Positions 10,728-21,550 are shown, counted from the stretch's first letter. The stretch: 64,000 nt of DNA from Xylophilus sp. GW821-FHT01B05 (GCA_038961845.1 CP152408.1:2418001-2482000); one strand, 5' to 3'. A program made the numbers and translations. Notes: generated by a model from the letters alone, not told the origin.

Positions 10728-11903
10728 TTGAGCTTCGACGATTCCCCCGGCCAGGCCGCAGCACCCGTGCTGCTGGTGGGGGTCGATCTGGGGTTGCCGC
10801 ATTTCGACGCCGAGCTTGAAGAGCTGGGCCTGCTCGCGCAGACCGCGGGGCTGGAGCCGGTCGCGCGCATCACCGCCAAACGCAAGGCGCCCGACGCGGC
10901 GTTGTTTGTGGGCAGCGGCAAGGCCGACGAGATCCGCATGCTGGCCGAGCACCACGGCGCTGTCGAGGTGCTGTTCGATCAGTCGCTCTCGCCTGCGCAG
11001 CAGCGCAATCTGGAGCGCCACATCGGGCTGCCGGTGAACGACCGCACGCTGCTCATCCTCCAGATCTTCGCGCAGCGCGCCCGCAGTCATGAGGGCAAGC
11101 TGCAGGTCGAGCTGGCGCGGCTGCAGTATGTCAGCACCCGCTTGGTCCGGCGCTGGTCTCACCTTGAGCGCCAGACCGGCGGCGCTGGCGTGCGCGGCGG
11201 CCCTGGTGAAAAACAGATCGAACTAGACCGGCGCATGATCGGCGAGGCCATCAAGCGCACCAAGGAACGGTTGCAGAAGGTCAAGCGCCAGCGCGGCACG
11301 CAGCGCCGGCAGCGTGAGCGGCGCGAGACCTTCAACATATCGCTGGTTGGCTATACCAACGCAGGCAAGTCCACGCTGTTCAATGCCCTGGTGAAGGCTC
11401 GCGCCTATGCCGCGGACCAATTGTTTGCCACGCTCGACACCACAACGCGCCAGCTCTACCTGGGCGAAGCCGGAGGGTCGGCTTCGTTGTCCGACACCGT
11501 GGGTTTCATCCGTGATCTGCCGCACGGTCTGGTAGACGCTTTTCAGGCGACGCTGCAGGAGGCGGTGGATGCCGACCTGTTGCTGCATGTCGTAGATGCG
11601 TCGAACCCGGGCTTTCCGGAGCAGATGGCCCAGGTGCAGAGGGTGTTGGCAGAGATCGGTGCCTCCGAGGTGCCGCAGTTGCTGGTCTTCAACAAGCTGG
11701 ATGCGGTGGCGCCAGAAGCGCAGCCGTTGCAGCGGGAAGATCACTATGAGGTGGATGGCGTACAGGTGCCGCGAATCTTCGTGAGCGCGCGTAGCGGCGA
11801 GGGCTTGCCCGCACTGCGCCTGGCGTTGGCGGCAGCGGCTGCTGCGCGACGTGCGGAGATGACCCTTGCCAATGATCCGTCATTGGCTGAGGTTCCCGGT
11901 TGA
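10728..11903 (+). CDS. hflX: GTPase HflX
   Basis: Ribosome-rescue/splitting GTPase. The N-terminal HflX domain contains FVGSGKADEI and the glycine-rich linker RQTGGAGVRGGPGEKQIE (nucleotide-binding subdomain). The G domain has P-loop GYTNAGKST, DTVGFI and NKLD motifs. 391 residues from a TTG at 10728 with no clear ribosome site; a GTG 12 codons further in is an alternative start. The gene follows hfq directly, as in E. coli hfq-hflX-hflK-hflC. Confidence 0.94.
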   Translation: MSFDDSPGQAAAPVLLVGVDLGLPHFDAELEELGLLAQTAGLEPVARITAKRKAPDAALFVGSGKADEIRMLAEHHGAVEVLFDQSLSPAQQRNLERHIGLPVNDRTLLILQIFAQRARSHEGKLQVELARLQYVSTRLVRRWSHLERQTGGAGVRGGPGEKQIELDRRMIGEAIKRTKERLQKVKRQRGTQRRQRERRETFNISLVGYTNAGKSTLFNALVKARAYAADQLFATLDTTTRQLYLGEAGGSASLSDTVGFIRDLPHGLVDAFQATLQEAVDADLLLHVVDASNPGFPEQMAQVQRVLAEIGASEVPQLLVFNKLDAVAPEAQPLQREDHYEVDGVQVPRIFVSARSGEGLPALRLALAAAAAARRAEMTLANDPSLAEVPG

Positions 11904-11942
11904 TTCGGCACAATCAGTCAACTTGACAACGAGAATTTGCGC

Positions 11943-13340
11943 ATGACTCTCACAACACAGGCCTCGCGCTGGATGGGGATACCAGGCCGTATCAGGGGGA
12001 TGTTCAACCTGAACGACCCACGCTGGGGCCGCGGCGATACCCCGGAGGATGGCGCTCGCAACGACGGCCAGCGGCCGGAAGATGATGCGCCGCCTCCGCA
12101 GCCACCACGTGGCCGACCACAGGGGGGCACCCAGGGGCCGCCTGATCTCGATGAACTGTGGCGTGATTTCAACCGCAAGCTGGGCGGCCTGCTTGGCGCT
12201 GGGCGAGGTCGCGGGCGCGGCAACGGCAGCAATGGCGGTGGTAGCAACGGTGGCTTCCAGCCCGACATGAAGAATGCCGGCTTTGGTGTAGGCCTGATCT
12301 GTGCCATTGCTGTGCTGATCTGGCTGGGGACGGGCTTCTTCATCGTGCAGGAAGGCCAGCAGGCTGTCATCACGCAGTTTGGCAAATACAAGTCGACGGT
12401 GGGCGCCGGTTTCAATTGGCGGCTGCCATACCCAATCCAGCGGCATGAGCTGGTGTTCGTCACGCAGATCCGATCGGTCGATGTCGGTCGCGACAGCATC
12501 ATCAAGTCCACTGGCTTGCGCGAGTCGGCCATGCTGACCCAGGACGAGAACATCGTAGAGATCAAGTTCGCCGTGCAGTACCGCCTGAGTGATGCGCGCG
12601 CCTATCTGTTCGAGAGCAAGGACCCCAGCGCCGCTGTGGTGCAGGCGGCTGAAAGCTCGGTGCGCGAAGTGGTCGGCAAGATGAACATGGACTCGGCCCT
12701 GGCCGAGGAGCGCGACCAGATCGCACCGCGCGTGCGTGAGCTCATGCAGAACATTCTCGACCGCTACAAGGTGGGCGTGGAAGTCGTTGGCATCAACCTG
12801 CAACAGGGTGGCGTGCGGCCGCCGGAGCAGGTGCAAGCTGCATTTGATGACGTACTCAAGGCCGGTCAGGAACGCGAACGCGCCAAGAACGATGCAGCGG
12901 CCTATGCCAACGATGTGGTGCCGCGCGCAGTCGGCTCGGCGTCACGCATCAAGGAAGAGGCTGACGGCTACAAGGCGCGCATCGTCGCCCAGGCCCAGGG
13001 TGATGCGCAGCGCTTTGGCTCTGTGCTTGCCGAGTACCAGAAGGCGCCGCAGGTGACCCGTGATCGCATGTACCTTGACGCGATGCAGGGCATCTACAGC
13101 GGCGTGACGAAGATTCTGGTGGATTCGCGCCAGGGCTCGAATCTGCTGTACCTGCCGCTCGATAAGATCATGCAGATGCAGTCTTCCCCGGCGGCCGCAG
13201 GCGCCGACGCAGCAGCAGCTGCTACTTCTTCGGGCAGTGGTTCAGTGCCCGCGACCTCGGCTTCGACGCCGCCTTATTCAAGCGATGCTCGCACGCGGGA
13301 GATTTCCTCTTCCCGTACGCGTGACCGCGAGTCCCGCTAG
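11943..13340 (+). CDS. hflK: FtsH protease modulator HflK
   Basis: Membrane-anchored SPFH/band-7 protein that with HflC forms a large cage around the FtsH protease. N-terminal Gly/Asn/Arg-rich cytoplasmic stretch (FNLNDPRWGRGD), one membrane span around residues 115-135, then the band-7 domain (VIMD-type EEADGYKARIVAQAQGDAQRF coiled region). A Ser/Ala-rich tail follows. Start uncertain: ATG at 11943 chosen; TTG 11937, ATG 11973 and ATG 12000 are also in frame, and the last would put the start right at FNLNDPRW. Confidence 0.93.
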   Translation: MTLTTQASRWMGIPGRIRGMFNLNDPRWGRGDTPEDGARNDGQRPEDDAPPPQPPRGRPQGGTQGPPDLDELWRDFNRKLGGLLGAGRGRGRGNGSNGGGSNGGFQPDMKNAGFGVGLICAIAVLIWLGTGFFIVQEGQQAVITQFGKYKSTVGAGFNWRLPYPIQRHELVFVTQIRSVDVGRDSIIKSTGLRESAMLTQDENIVEIKFAVQYRLSDARAYLFESKDPSAAVVQAAESSVREVVGKMNMDSALAEERDQIAPRVRELMQNILDRYKVGVEVVGINLQQGGVRPPEQVQAAFDDVLKAGQERERAKNDAAAYANDVVPRAVGSASRIKEEADGYKARIVAQAQGDAQRFGSVLAEYQKAPQVTRDRMYLDAMQGIYSGVTKILVDSRQGSNLLYLPLDKIMQMQSSPAAAGADAAAAATSSGSGSVPATSASTPPYSSDARTREISSSRTRDRESR

Positions 13341-13348
13341 GAGCCGCC

Positions 13349-14269
13349 GTGAACAGAATCGGTTTCATCGCATCGTCCATCCTGGTGGTGTTGGCGCTGC
13401 TCAGTTCCATGTTGTTTGTCGTTGACCAACGCCAGTTCGGCGTGGTCTACGCCCTTGGACAGATCAAGGACGTCATTACGGAGCCTGGCCTGCACTTCAA
13501 GCTGCCGCCGCCGTTCCAGAACGTCTCCTACATCGATAAGCGCCTGCTGACGCTCGACAGCTCGGACACCGAATCCATGCTGACGGCCGAGAAGCAGCGT
13601 GTGGTGATCGATTGGTATGTGCGCTGGCGCATTTCTGACCCTTCGGAGTACATCCGCAATGTCGGCCTGGACGAGAACGCAGGCGCGCTGCAGCTCAACC
13701 GCGTGGTGCGCAATGCGTTCCAGACCGAGATCAATCGCCGCACGGTGCGCGACCTGATCTCGTCCAAGCGCGACGACCTCATGAACGACGTGAAGCGTCA
13801 GGTGATCGAGGTGGTCAAGGGCGGTCGCCCCTGGGGGATGGACATAGTGGACGTGCGCATCACGCGAGTCGACTATGTGGAAGCGATCACCGAATCCGTC
13901 TATCGCCGTATGGAGGCTGAGCGCAAGCGCGTGGCCAACGAACTGCGCTCCACCGGTGCCGCAGAAGGCGAGAAGATCCGCGCCGACGCTGATCGTCAAC
14001 GCGAAGTCACGCTGGCCAACGCTTACCGCGACGCGCAGAAGACCAAGGGCGACGGTGACGCTGACGCGGCGCGCGTATACGCTGAGGCGTTCGGCCGTGA
14101 TCCGCAGTTCGCCAAGTTCTATCGCAGCCTGGATGCCTACAAGGCCAGCTTTGGCAAGAAGGGGGACTTCATGGTGGTCGATCCGTCTTCGTCTGACTTC
14201 TTCAGCGCCTTCCGTGGCAATCCTGCCTCGGCAGCAGCGCCAGCTGCGGGCGCCCGTTCCCGCCCCTGA
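13349..14269 (+). CDS. hflC: FtsH protease modulator HflC
   Basis: Partner of HflK in the HflKC-FtsH supercomplex. 306 residues, GTG start 8 nt after hflK. N-terminal membrane span (IASSILVVLALLSSMLFVV), band-7 domain with DQRQFGVVYALGQIK, and the conserved RRMEAERKRVANELRSTGA helical segment. The C-terminal tail is short and Ala-rich. Confidence 0.95.
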   Translation: MNRIGFIASSILVVLALLSSMLFVVDQRQFGVVYALGQIKDVITEPGLHFKLPPPFQNVSYIDKRLLTLDSSDTESMLTAEKQRVVIDWYVRWRISDPSEYIRNVGLDENAGALQLNRVVRNAFQTEINRRTVRDLISSKRDDLMNDVKRQVIEVVKGGRPWGMDIVDVRITRVDYVEAITESVYRRMEAERKRVANELRSTGAAEGEKIRADADRQREVTLANAYRDAQKTKGDGDADAARVYAEAFGRDPQFAKFYRSLDAYKASFGKKGDFMVVDPSSSDFFSAFRGNPASAAAPAAGARSRP

Positions 14270-14277
14270 GCCTGGCG

Positions 14278-14466
14278 GTGGATTTCGATACCGTCTGGAC
14301 GGCGGTGGCGCTGGTCCTGGTGATCGAAGGGCTGCTGCCCTTCGCTTCACCGCGTGGCTGGCGCCAGGCCTTCACCCGGCTGGTGCAGCTGCGTGATGGC
14401 CAGATCCGCTTCTTCGGGCTGATCAGCGTGGCCTGCGGTCTGGTGCTTCTCTGGCTCCTGTCCTGA
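14278..14466 (+). CDS. DUF2065 small inner-membrane protein
   Basis: 62-residue protein with two hydrophobic spans (TVWTAVALVLVIEGLLPF and FFGLISVACGLVLLWLL) separated by RGWRQAFTRLVQL. This is the DUF2065 (YjeT-like) protein regularly found just after hflC. GTG start 8 nt after hflC. Function is unknown; the hflKC location suggests an envelope or protease-complex role (inference). Confidence 0.88.
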   Translation: MDFDTVWTAVALVLVIEGLLPFASPRGWRQAFTRLVQLRDGQIRFFGLISVACGLVLLWLLS

Positions 14467-14541
14467 TCGCCGATGCGGCATTCCCCAAAAGAGGGCGGGG
14501 CGTGTCGGTAGAATCACGTTTTTAACAGCCTCCCTCTTTCC

Positions 14542-15693
14542 ATGTCCGCTTGGGTCCTGCCGGATCACATTGCCGATGTCTTGCCGTCCGAGGCACGGCA
14601 CATCGAAGAACTGCGCCGTGCCCTGCTCGACACTGCTCGTGGCTATGGCTACGAGCTGGTCATGCCGCCGCTGCTGGAGCACCTGGAGTCCCTGCTGACA
14701 GGGACTGGCGAGGCGCTCGGCCTGCAGACCTTCAAGCTGGTTGACCAGCTCTCCGGTCGCATGCTGGGGCTGCGCGCCGATACCACTCCTCAGGTCGCTC
14801 GTATCGACGCCCATCTGCTCAATCGCCATGGTGTGGCGCGCCTGTGCTACTGCGGGCCGGTGCTGCATACGCGGCCCAGCCGGCCGCACGCGACACGCGA
14901 GCCGCTGCAGTTTGGCGCAGAAATCTACGGCCATGCCGGCCTGGAGGCCGATCTGGAGGTGCTGCGCCTGACGCTCGACTGCTTGCGTGCTGCGCAACTG
15001 GACGGCGTGCAGGTGGATCTGGGCGACGCCCGCATCCCGCGTGTGCTGCTGCAGGGCATTGCCTTGCCTGAGGCGCACCTGGCTGAGCTGCATGCCGCCC
15101 TGGCCGCCAAGGATGCCAGCGGCCTGGCCGTGCTGACGCAGGATCTGCCCGCCCCGGCGCGCGAGGCGCTGCGTGCGCTGGTGCACCTGTACGGTGATGC
15201 CAAGGTGCTGGATGAGGCGGGCGGCGTGTTTGCCGCGTTTCCGGCGCTGCTGCCGGTGCTGGCCGACCTGCGTCGCCTGGGTGCAGCGCTGCCGTCCGGC
15301 AGCGCCAGCTTCGACCTGGCGGATCTGCGCGGCTATGCCTACTACAGCGGCGCGCGCTTTGCGATGTATGTGCCGGGCGCCAGCGATGCGATCGTGCGCG
15401 GCGGCCGTTACGACGAGGCCGGTGCCGTATTTGGGCGCAACCGCCCGGCGGTGGGTTTCAGCCTGGACCTGCGCGAACTGGTAAGCGTATTGGAGCCACG
15501 CGAGCTGCGTGCTGCGGTGCGCGCTCCCTGGGCAGAAGATGCGGCCTTGGGCCGAGCCATCGGCGCACTGCGTGCGTCCGGTGAAACCGTGGTCTGCGTC
15601 ATGCCGGGCCACGAGAGCGAAGTCGACGAATTCCGTTGCGATCGCGAACTGGTGCCAGACGGCGCCGGACAGTGGGCCGTGCGTGCCCTTTGA
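14542..15693 (+). CDS. hisZ: ATP phosphoribosyltransferase regulatory subunit HisZ
   Basis: Class II synthetase-like paralogue that lacks tRNA ligase activity and complexes with short-form HisG to catalyse and regulate the first histidine step. 383 residues. Motif 2-like and HisRS-like segments are visible ([29 protein letters not shown]), but the anticodon-binding domain is missing, as expected. The same window holds a true hisS, so this is not a second synthetase. hisZ-purA follow the hfl block in many Burkholderiales. Confidence 0.94.
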   Translation: MSAWVLPDHIADVLPSEARHIEELRRALLDTARGYGYELVMPPLLEHLESLLTGTGEALGLQTFKLVDQLSGRMLGLRADTTPQVARIDAHLLNRHGVARLCYCGPVLHTRPSRPHATREPLQFGAEIYGHAGLEADLEVLRLTLDCLRAAQLDGVQVDLGDARIPRVLLQGIALPEAHLAELHAALAAKDASGLAVLTQDLPAPAREALRALVHLYGDAKVLDEAGGVFAAFPALLPVLADLRRLGAALPSGSASFDLADLRGYAYYSGARFAMYVPGASDAIVRGGRYDEAGAVFGRNRPAVGFSLDLRELVSVLEPRELRAAVRAPWAEDAALGRAIGALRASGETVVCVMPGHESEVDEFRCDRELVPDGAGQWAVRAL

Positions 15694-15713
15694 ATCACCT
15701 TAGAACTGACTGA

Positions 15714-17060
<1,347 letters not shown>

Positions 17061-17090
17061 GCGGGTCACCACGATTTTTCAATAAAAAAG

Positions 17091-17130
17091 GCCTGTAGCC
17101 CATAGCTGGTGCCGGCTTTTAGCTATTAAT
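17091..17130 (+). repeat. Palindromic post-stop repeat, copy 2
   Basis: Diverged copy lying between purA and the next gene, in purA orientation. GCCTGTAGCCCA, GTGCCGGCT and TTTAGCTATT match the family; the GTGCCGGCT core is shared specifically with copy 1. It ends just before the AGGAGC ribosome site of the phosphoribosyltransferase gene. Confidence 0.6.
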
Positions 17131-17145
17131 TCAGGAGCATTTCTC

Positions 17146-17670
17146 ATGCTGACGGAAGACGGCAAGCATCTCTATGTGAGCTACGACGAGTACCACAGCC
17201 TGATCGAAAAGCTGGCCATCAAGGTGCACCAGTCGGGCTGGGAGTTCGACACCATCCTGTGCCTGGCGCGCGGTGGCCTGCGGCCCGGCGACATCCTGAG
17301 CCGCATTTTTGACAAGCCGCTGGCCATCATGTCCACCAGCTCCTACCGGGCTGAGAGCGGTACGGTGCAGGGGCATCTGGATATTGCCCGCTTCATCACC
17401 ACGCCCAAGGGCGAGATCGCCGGCCGCGTGCTGCTGGTGGACGATCTGGCCGATTCTGGCCACACCTTGTCGGCGGTGATGCAGAACCTGAAGGACAGCT
17501 ACAAGCCGATCACCGAGCTGCGCAGCGCCGTGATCTGGACCAAGGGCGTTTCGATCTTCACGCCGGATTATTCGGTGGAGTTCCTGCCGACCAATCCCTG
17601 GATCCACCAGCCCTTCGAAAGCTACGACAGCCTGGGGCCGACCAAGCTGATCGAGAAGTGGAAGATCTGA
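17146..17670 (+). CDS. Purine-type phosphoribosyltransferase
   Basis: 174-residue type I phosphoribosyltransferase. The PRPP-binding motif VLLVDDLADSGHT and the N-terminal LCLARGGLRPGD loop are present. The size and C-terminus (WIHQPFESYDS) resemble hypoxanthine/xanthine/guanine salvage enzymes (Gpt-like), and the neighbour purA fits purine metabolism. The exact base is not clear from sequence. AGGAGC ribosome site about 9 nt before the ATG. Confidence 0.85.
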   Translation: MLTEDGKHLYVSYDEYHSLIEKLAIKVHQSGWEFDTILCLARGGLRPGDILSRIFDKPLAIMSTSSYRAESGTVQGHLDIARFITTPKGEIAGRVLLVDDLADSGHTLSAVMQNLKDSYKPITELRSAVIWTKGVSIFTPDYSVEFLPTNPWIHQPFESYDSLGPTKLIEKWKI

Positions 17671-17692
17671 GCCGGCCCCGCGCTGGTCGATG

Positions 17693-17742
17693 AGATGCAA
17701 GAAGGGCCTGGAGGATGCATCCTCCAGGCCCTTCTTGCATCT
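17693..17742. terminator. Perfect 50-bp palindrome between convergent genes
   Basis: Two exact 25-base arms with no spacer (left arm begins AGATGCAAGAAGGGCCTGG). It lies between the + strand phosphoribosyltransferase stop (17670) and the - strand MinD-like stop (17752). Read from either side it would form a very stable hairpin, so a bidirectional terminator is the simplest reading. There is no long T tract on either side. Confidence 0.7.
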
Positions 17743-17751
17743 GCGGGTTCT

Positions 17752-18567
17752 TCAGGCGCGCCTGATGATTGCTTCCTCGATCTTGTTGGCCAACTGCGCG
17801 ACGGCCAGCGCAGCCGGTGAACCGGGCAGGCTGTTGAGCAGCAGTTGGCGGCGCATCACGGCCTCGCGCACGGCAGGGTCGCTGGGAATGTCGCCCAGAT
17901 GCAGCAGCCGGACTGGCCGGCCGGTCTCGGGTACCACGAAGCGGTCGAGCACCTGCTGCAGCTGGCCGGTGATGGCCCGGCCATCACCAGCGCGGGTGGT
18001 CTGGTTGATGACCATGCGCACCTGCTGGCGCTTCTGCTGCATGGCCAGTACCTTGATGGCGGCATAGGCGTCCGTCAGCGAGGTGGGCTCGGGTGTTGCC
18101 ACCACCAGCACCTCGGAGGCCAGCGAGACGGCAAACAGCACCACGTCGGAGATGCCGGCGCCGGTGTCGAGCAGCACCACGTCATAGCGCGGGATGATGC
18201 TCTGCAATACCTGCAGGAATTCGGTCCGTACCTCGGGGGTGAGGCGTGAGTATTCGACCATGCCCGAGCCGGCCAGCAGCACCGAGAAGCCACCCGGCGC
18301 GGTGATGATGGCGCTTTCGAGCGAGGCCTTGCCGGTGAAGACGTCGTGCAGGGTGGTCTTGGGATGCAGGTTGAGCACCACGTCGAGATTGGCCAGGCCC
18401 AGGTCGGCGTCGAGCACCAGCACGCGGTGGCCGCGACGGGCCAGCGCAGCCGCCAGGTTGGCCGATACGAAGGTCTTGCCCACACCGCCTTTACCGCTGG
18501 TGATGGCCAGCACTTTCGCTGTTGGCGCACCGGGGCGGGCAGGGGAGGGGATCGGCACGTCGCTCAT
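17752..18567 (-). CDS. MinD/ParA-family P-loop ATPase (FleN/YlxH-like)
   Basis: 271 residues from the ATG at 18567. Deviant Walker A SGKGGVGKTFVSANLAAAL, switch VLDADLGLANLDVVL, and LLDTGAGISD. The sequence is closest in style to the FleN/FlhG (YlxH) group that positions flagella or other polar machinery, but no flagellar gene is nearby and no clear C-terminal membrane-targeting helix is visible. It starts 13 nt after the GGDEF gene, so both are probably on one mRNA. Partner and cargo are unknown. Confidence 0.85.
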   Translation of the reverse strand: MSDVPIPSPARPGAPTAKVLAITSGKGGVGKTFVSANLAAALARRGHRVLVLDADLGLANLDVVLNLHPKTTLHDVFTGKASLESAIITAPGGFSVLLAGSGMVEYSRLTPEVRTEFLQVLQSIIPRYDVVLLDTGAGISDVVLFAVSLASEVLVVATPEPTSLTDAYAAIKVLAMQQKRQQVRMVINQTTRAGDGRAITGQLQQVLDRFVVPETGRPVRLLHLGDIPSDPAVREAVMRRQLLLNSLPGSPAALAVAQLANKIEEAIIRRA

Positions 18568-18580
18568 GTGTCCTTTGCTT

Positions 18581-19399
18581 TCAAATGGCGCTGCCGCTGG
18601 AACTGGAGAGAGGCGCTTGGAGTGTGATCTCGGGGGTATTGACGCTCCCAAGGCCGAATAGAAGGCTCTTTTCTTCCGCGCTGACCGTGCTGTCGGGCGG
18701 CTCCTCCAGGCAAATGCAATTGCGGCCCTGGGCCTTGGCGCAGTAGAGCTGGTGATCGGCCCGGTCGGTCCAGAGCAGGGCGGTGGAGCGAATCCAGGGC
18801 TGGGCAAAGGCCCCGCCTATGCTGACCGTCACATGCAATTCGAGTGTGGGCGAGATGCGCAGCGGCGCGGACTCGATCACGCTGCGGATGCGCTCGGCGA
18901 CCACCCGCCCGAATGACGCCTGGCAGCCCGGCAGCACCACGGCGAATTCTTCGCCGCCATAGCGCGCCAGCACATCCATCGGCCGTATGCAGGAAGACAG
19001 CAGGCGCGCCACGGCTTGCAGCACCTGGTCGCCGGCCAGATGGCCATAGGTGTCGTTGACGACCTTGAAGTGGTCGATGTCGAGCATCAGCAGCAGTGCG
19101 AATTCGCCGCTGCGGGCTACGCGGTCGATCTCGCGGTCCAGCACGGCGCGGAATTGCCGCCGGTTGGACAGGCCTGTGAGCGGGTCACGCAGGGAGAGCT
19201 CGCACAGGCCGTCGATCATGTCCTGCAGGTAGTCGCTGGGCGACCCCATGGCAGACGCTGCCGACGGTTCGGTCTGTTCGAGCAAGGCACGTGCCGCGTC
19301 CAGGCGCAGATCGCGAAGATCGACGAGAGGGGGGGCTTCCGATAGCGGCACGTTCTGGGGCAAAAGTTGCCGGAGTTTAACAGTAACCACTTGTCGCAA
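18581..19399 (-). CDS. GGDEF-domain diguanylate cyclase
   Basis: 272 residues. Short N-terminal region of about 65 residues with no recognisable sensor or membrane span, then a GGDEF domain (LSLRDPLTGLSNRRQF ... RYGGEEFAVVLPG; active-site GGEEF at about 148-152). The inhibitory I-site RxxD is present as RPMD, five residues before GGEEF, so product feedback is expected. Soluble cyclase making c-di-GMP from two GTP. TTG start at 19399 is provisional. Located 27 nt after a SulP transporter gene and before a MinD-like ATPase. Confidence 0.88.
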   Translation of the reverse strand: MRQVVTVKLRQLLPQNVPLSEAPPLVDLRDLRLDAARALLEQTEPSAASAMGSPSDYLQDMIDGLCELSLRDPLTGLSNRRQFRAVLDREIDRVARSGEFALLLMLDIDHFKVVNDTYGHLAGDQVLQAVARLLSSCIRPMDVLARYGGEEFAVVLPGCQASFGRVVAERIRSVIESAPLRISPTLELHVTVSIGGAFAQPWIRSTALLWTDRADHQLYCAKAQGRNCICLEEPPDSTVSAEEKSLLFGLGSVNTPEITLQAPLSSSSGSAI

Positions 19400-19426
19400 A
19401 GTGCGTAGTGGTGCGGCTTCCAGGGC

Positions 19427-21214
19427 TTATTCGGTGGATGGTGGAAGCGGGCTTGTGCGTTGCCCGGCAAGTGCCTGGAGGGCCTCGGTGTCGGTGCGGT
19501 AGCTGTGCAGCAGAGGGCCTTCGGCCAGCGCGCCCGCGCGCCGCAGCGCCTGATCGACCGGCAGCTTCAATCCGCTCAGGTGCAGCGCGATGCCGCGCGC
19601 ATGCAGCAGACGGCGCAATTGGCCAAAGACCTCCACGCCGGTGACATCAATGCGGTTGATCGGATGGGCAAAGATGCATACCCGCCGCACTTCCGGGTGC
19701 AGCGCCAGATGGTCGGTCAGCGTGCGCTCAAAGGTGCTGGCCGAGGCGAAGTCCAGCGCTGCATCCATGCGCAATGCGTACAGGTCTGGCGCAATCGGCG
19801 GGAGCTGCCACAAGTGGCGATCGCGCAGGCTGCCATCCGGATGCTGGCCGACCTCGATGATGCGCGGGTGCAGCCGCTGGTAGAGGAAATGGCTCAGGCT
19901 GGTCAGCAGCCCGGCCAGCACGCCCCAGTAAATGCGCGGAGCCGTGGCCAGGGTCAGCACGAAGGTCAGTACCCCGATCACGGTTTCCGTGCGCGAGATG
20001 CGCCACAGGCCCAGCAATTGCGCCGGTCGGATCAGGTTGAATATGGCGGTAATGACTACTGCGGCCAGCACGGGCTGCGGTACCGGGTGTAGCGCGGGGG
20101 CGACCCAGAGCAGCGCTATCAGTACCAGTAACACCGCGAACACCGTGGCCCACCCGGTGCGTGCGCCGGCGTACAGGTTGACCGCCGAGCGCGAGAACGA
20201 CGCGCTGGTCGGGAAGGCCCCGCACAGGCCGGAGGTGATCTTGGCCAGGCCCTGGCCGATCAGGTCCTGGTTTTCGTCCCAGCGCGTGCCGGAACGCTGG
20301 TGGTCCACGCGGGCGCTCGAGGCGGTTTCCAGAAAGCTCATCAGCGTGATGACCAGTGCCGGCAGCACCAGTGCGCTGAGCGTGTCGGCCCCGATCATGC
20401 CTGGCAGAGTGATTGCGGGCAGCCCGGCCGGCAGGTGACCGACCACCGCGCCGCCGCGGGCTTCGTAACCCGTCAGCAGGCTCAGCAAGCCGCCCGCGCC
20501 CACCACCACAATGGCCGCAGGCACCCGCGAGGCCCAGCGCTTGAATGCCAGCAGCGCCAGGATGGCGCCGACACCGTAGGCCAGTGCTTCAGGGCGAATC
20601 TGTGGCGCGCGCACCCATTCGCCAAAGCCACCGTGCGCGCCCACCAGGGCCGGCAACTGCGATGTCAGGATCAGCCAGGCAGCTGCTTGCGTGAAGCCGT
20701 TCATGACAGGCGAGCTCACCAGGCTCAGCAGCCAGCCAAAGCGCCCAAAGCCCAGCAGCACCTGCAGCCCGCCGGCCAGCAGCGATAGCCAGACCGCCAG
20801 ATGCACCCATTGCGGGCTACCGGGCATGGCCAGGCCGGTGAGCGAGGCGCCTATCAGCAGACTGGTGAGCGCGGTCGGGCCTACGCCGAGCCGTTGGGAT
20901 GAGCTGAACAGTACCGCCACCAGCGCCGGCAGCAACGAGGCATAGATGCCCGTGACCAACGGCATGCCGGCCACGGCCGCATAGGCCACGCCTTGGGGCA
21001 CCAGCATCAGGCCGACGGTGAGCCCGGCCCATAGTTCGCCGGCCAGCAATGCTTTGCTGGGGCGCGGCCATTGCAGGAATGGCAGCAGGCGGGACAGGCG
21101 TGCGAAAGCGGTCAAGGTTGGACGGGCGGCTGAAATCGAAAAGGGCGTGGCGGCGCATACCGCCTGAGCCAAGCCTTGCGACGCTACCACAGCAGGTGGC
21201 GGGCTGGTTGCCAT
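19427..21214 (-). CDS. SulP-family anion permease with STAS domain
   Basis: About 595 residues from the ATG at 21214; an in-frame ATG at 21304 would add 30 residues. Ten or more hydrophobic spans with the SulP signature region GLYA/GIYASLLPALVAVLF and PTSASFSRSAVNLYAGARTG, then a cytoplasmic STAS domain in the last ~130 residues (INRIDVTGVEVFGQLRRLL). SulP proteins carry sulfate, bicarbonate or dicarboxylates; the substrate cannot be told here. Downstream partners on the same strand are a diguanylate cyclase and a MinD-like ATPase. Divergent from csbD. Confidence 0.88.
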   Translation of the reverse strand: MATSPPPAVVASQGLAQAVCAATPFSISAARPTLTAFARLSRLLPFLQWPRPSKALLAGELWAGLTVGLMLVPQGVAYAAVAGMPLVTGIYASLLPALVAVLFSSSQRLGVGPTALTSLLIGASLTGLAMPGSPQWVHLAVWLSLLAGGLQVLLGFGRFGWLLSLVSSPVMNGFTQAAAWLILTSQLPALVGAHGGFGEWVRAPQIRPEALAYGVGAILALLAFKRWASRVPAAIVVVGAGGLLSLLTGYEARGGAVVGHLPAGLPAITLPGMIGADTLSALVLPALVITLMSFLETASSARVDHQRSGTRWDENQDLIGQGLAKITSGLCGAFPTSASFSRSAVNLYAGARTGWATVFAVLLVLIALLWVAPALHPVPQPVLAAVVITAIFNLIRPAQLLGLWRISRTETVIGVLTFVLTLATAPRIYWGVLAGLLTSLSHFLYQRLHPRIIEVGQHPDGSLRDRHLWQLPPIAPDLYALRMDAALDFASASTFERTLTDHLALHPEVRRVCIFAHPINRIDVTGVEVFGQLRRLLHARGIALHLSGLKLPVDQALRRAGALAEGPLLHSYRTDTEALQALAGQRTSPLPPSTE

Positions 21215-21338
21215 CGCTTCTTGTCCTACAGCAGGTTCAGCGGCGTCCCACCCGGTGGCGCCAGGCCTCTGCCTAGAGTCGCTGGAGGGGGCCACAGAGG
21301 TCACCCGTATCTATCCAGAACCAGCGAAAGGAATCGCC

Positions 21339-21536
21339 ATGAACAAGAACCAAGTCGAAGGCCGTGCAGAGCAGGCCAAGGGCAAGATCAAGGAACTGGC
21401 CGGCAAGATGGTCGGCAACCAGCGCCTTCAAGGCGAAGGGTTGGCAGAGCAGGCCGAGGGCAAGGCCCGGGCCGCCTATGGCAATGCCAAGGAAGCCGTG
21501 AAGGATGGGATCAAGCGTACTGCCGACAAGCTTTGA
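21339..21536 (+). CDS. CsbD-family stress-response protein
   Basis: 65-residue hydrophilic CsbD-like protein: NKNQVEGRAEQAKGKIKELAGK plus a second half repeating AEQAEGKARAAYGNAKEAVKDG. CsbD proteins are abundant general-stress proteins with no established biochemical role. ATG at 21339 has an AAAGGAA ribosome site; longer in-frame starts lie in the divergent promoter region. Neighbour of a BON-domain lipoprotein, a common stress-gene pairing. Confidence 0.9.
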   Translation: MNKNQVEGRAEQAKGKIKELAGKMVGNQRLQGEGLAEQAEGKARAAYGNAKEAVKDGIKRTADKL

Positions 21537-21550
21537 CGGTGCTTGACCCG

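Noticed and set aside
14542..15693. Second histidyl-tRNA synthetase
   Set aside because: It lacks the anticodon-binding domain and matches HisZ, which is a regulatory subunit.
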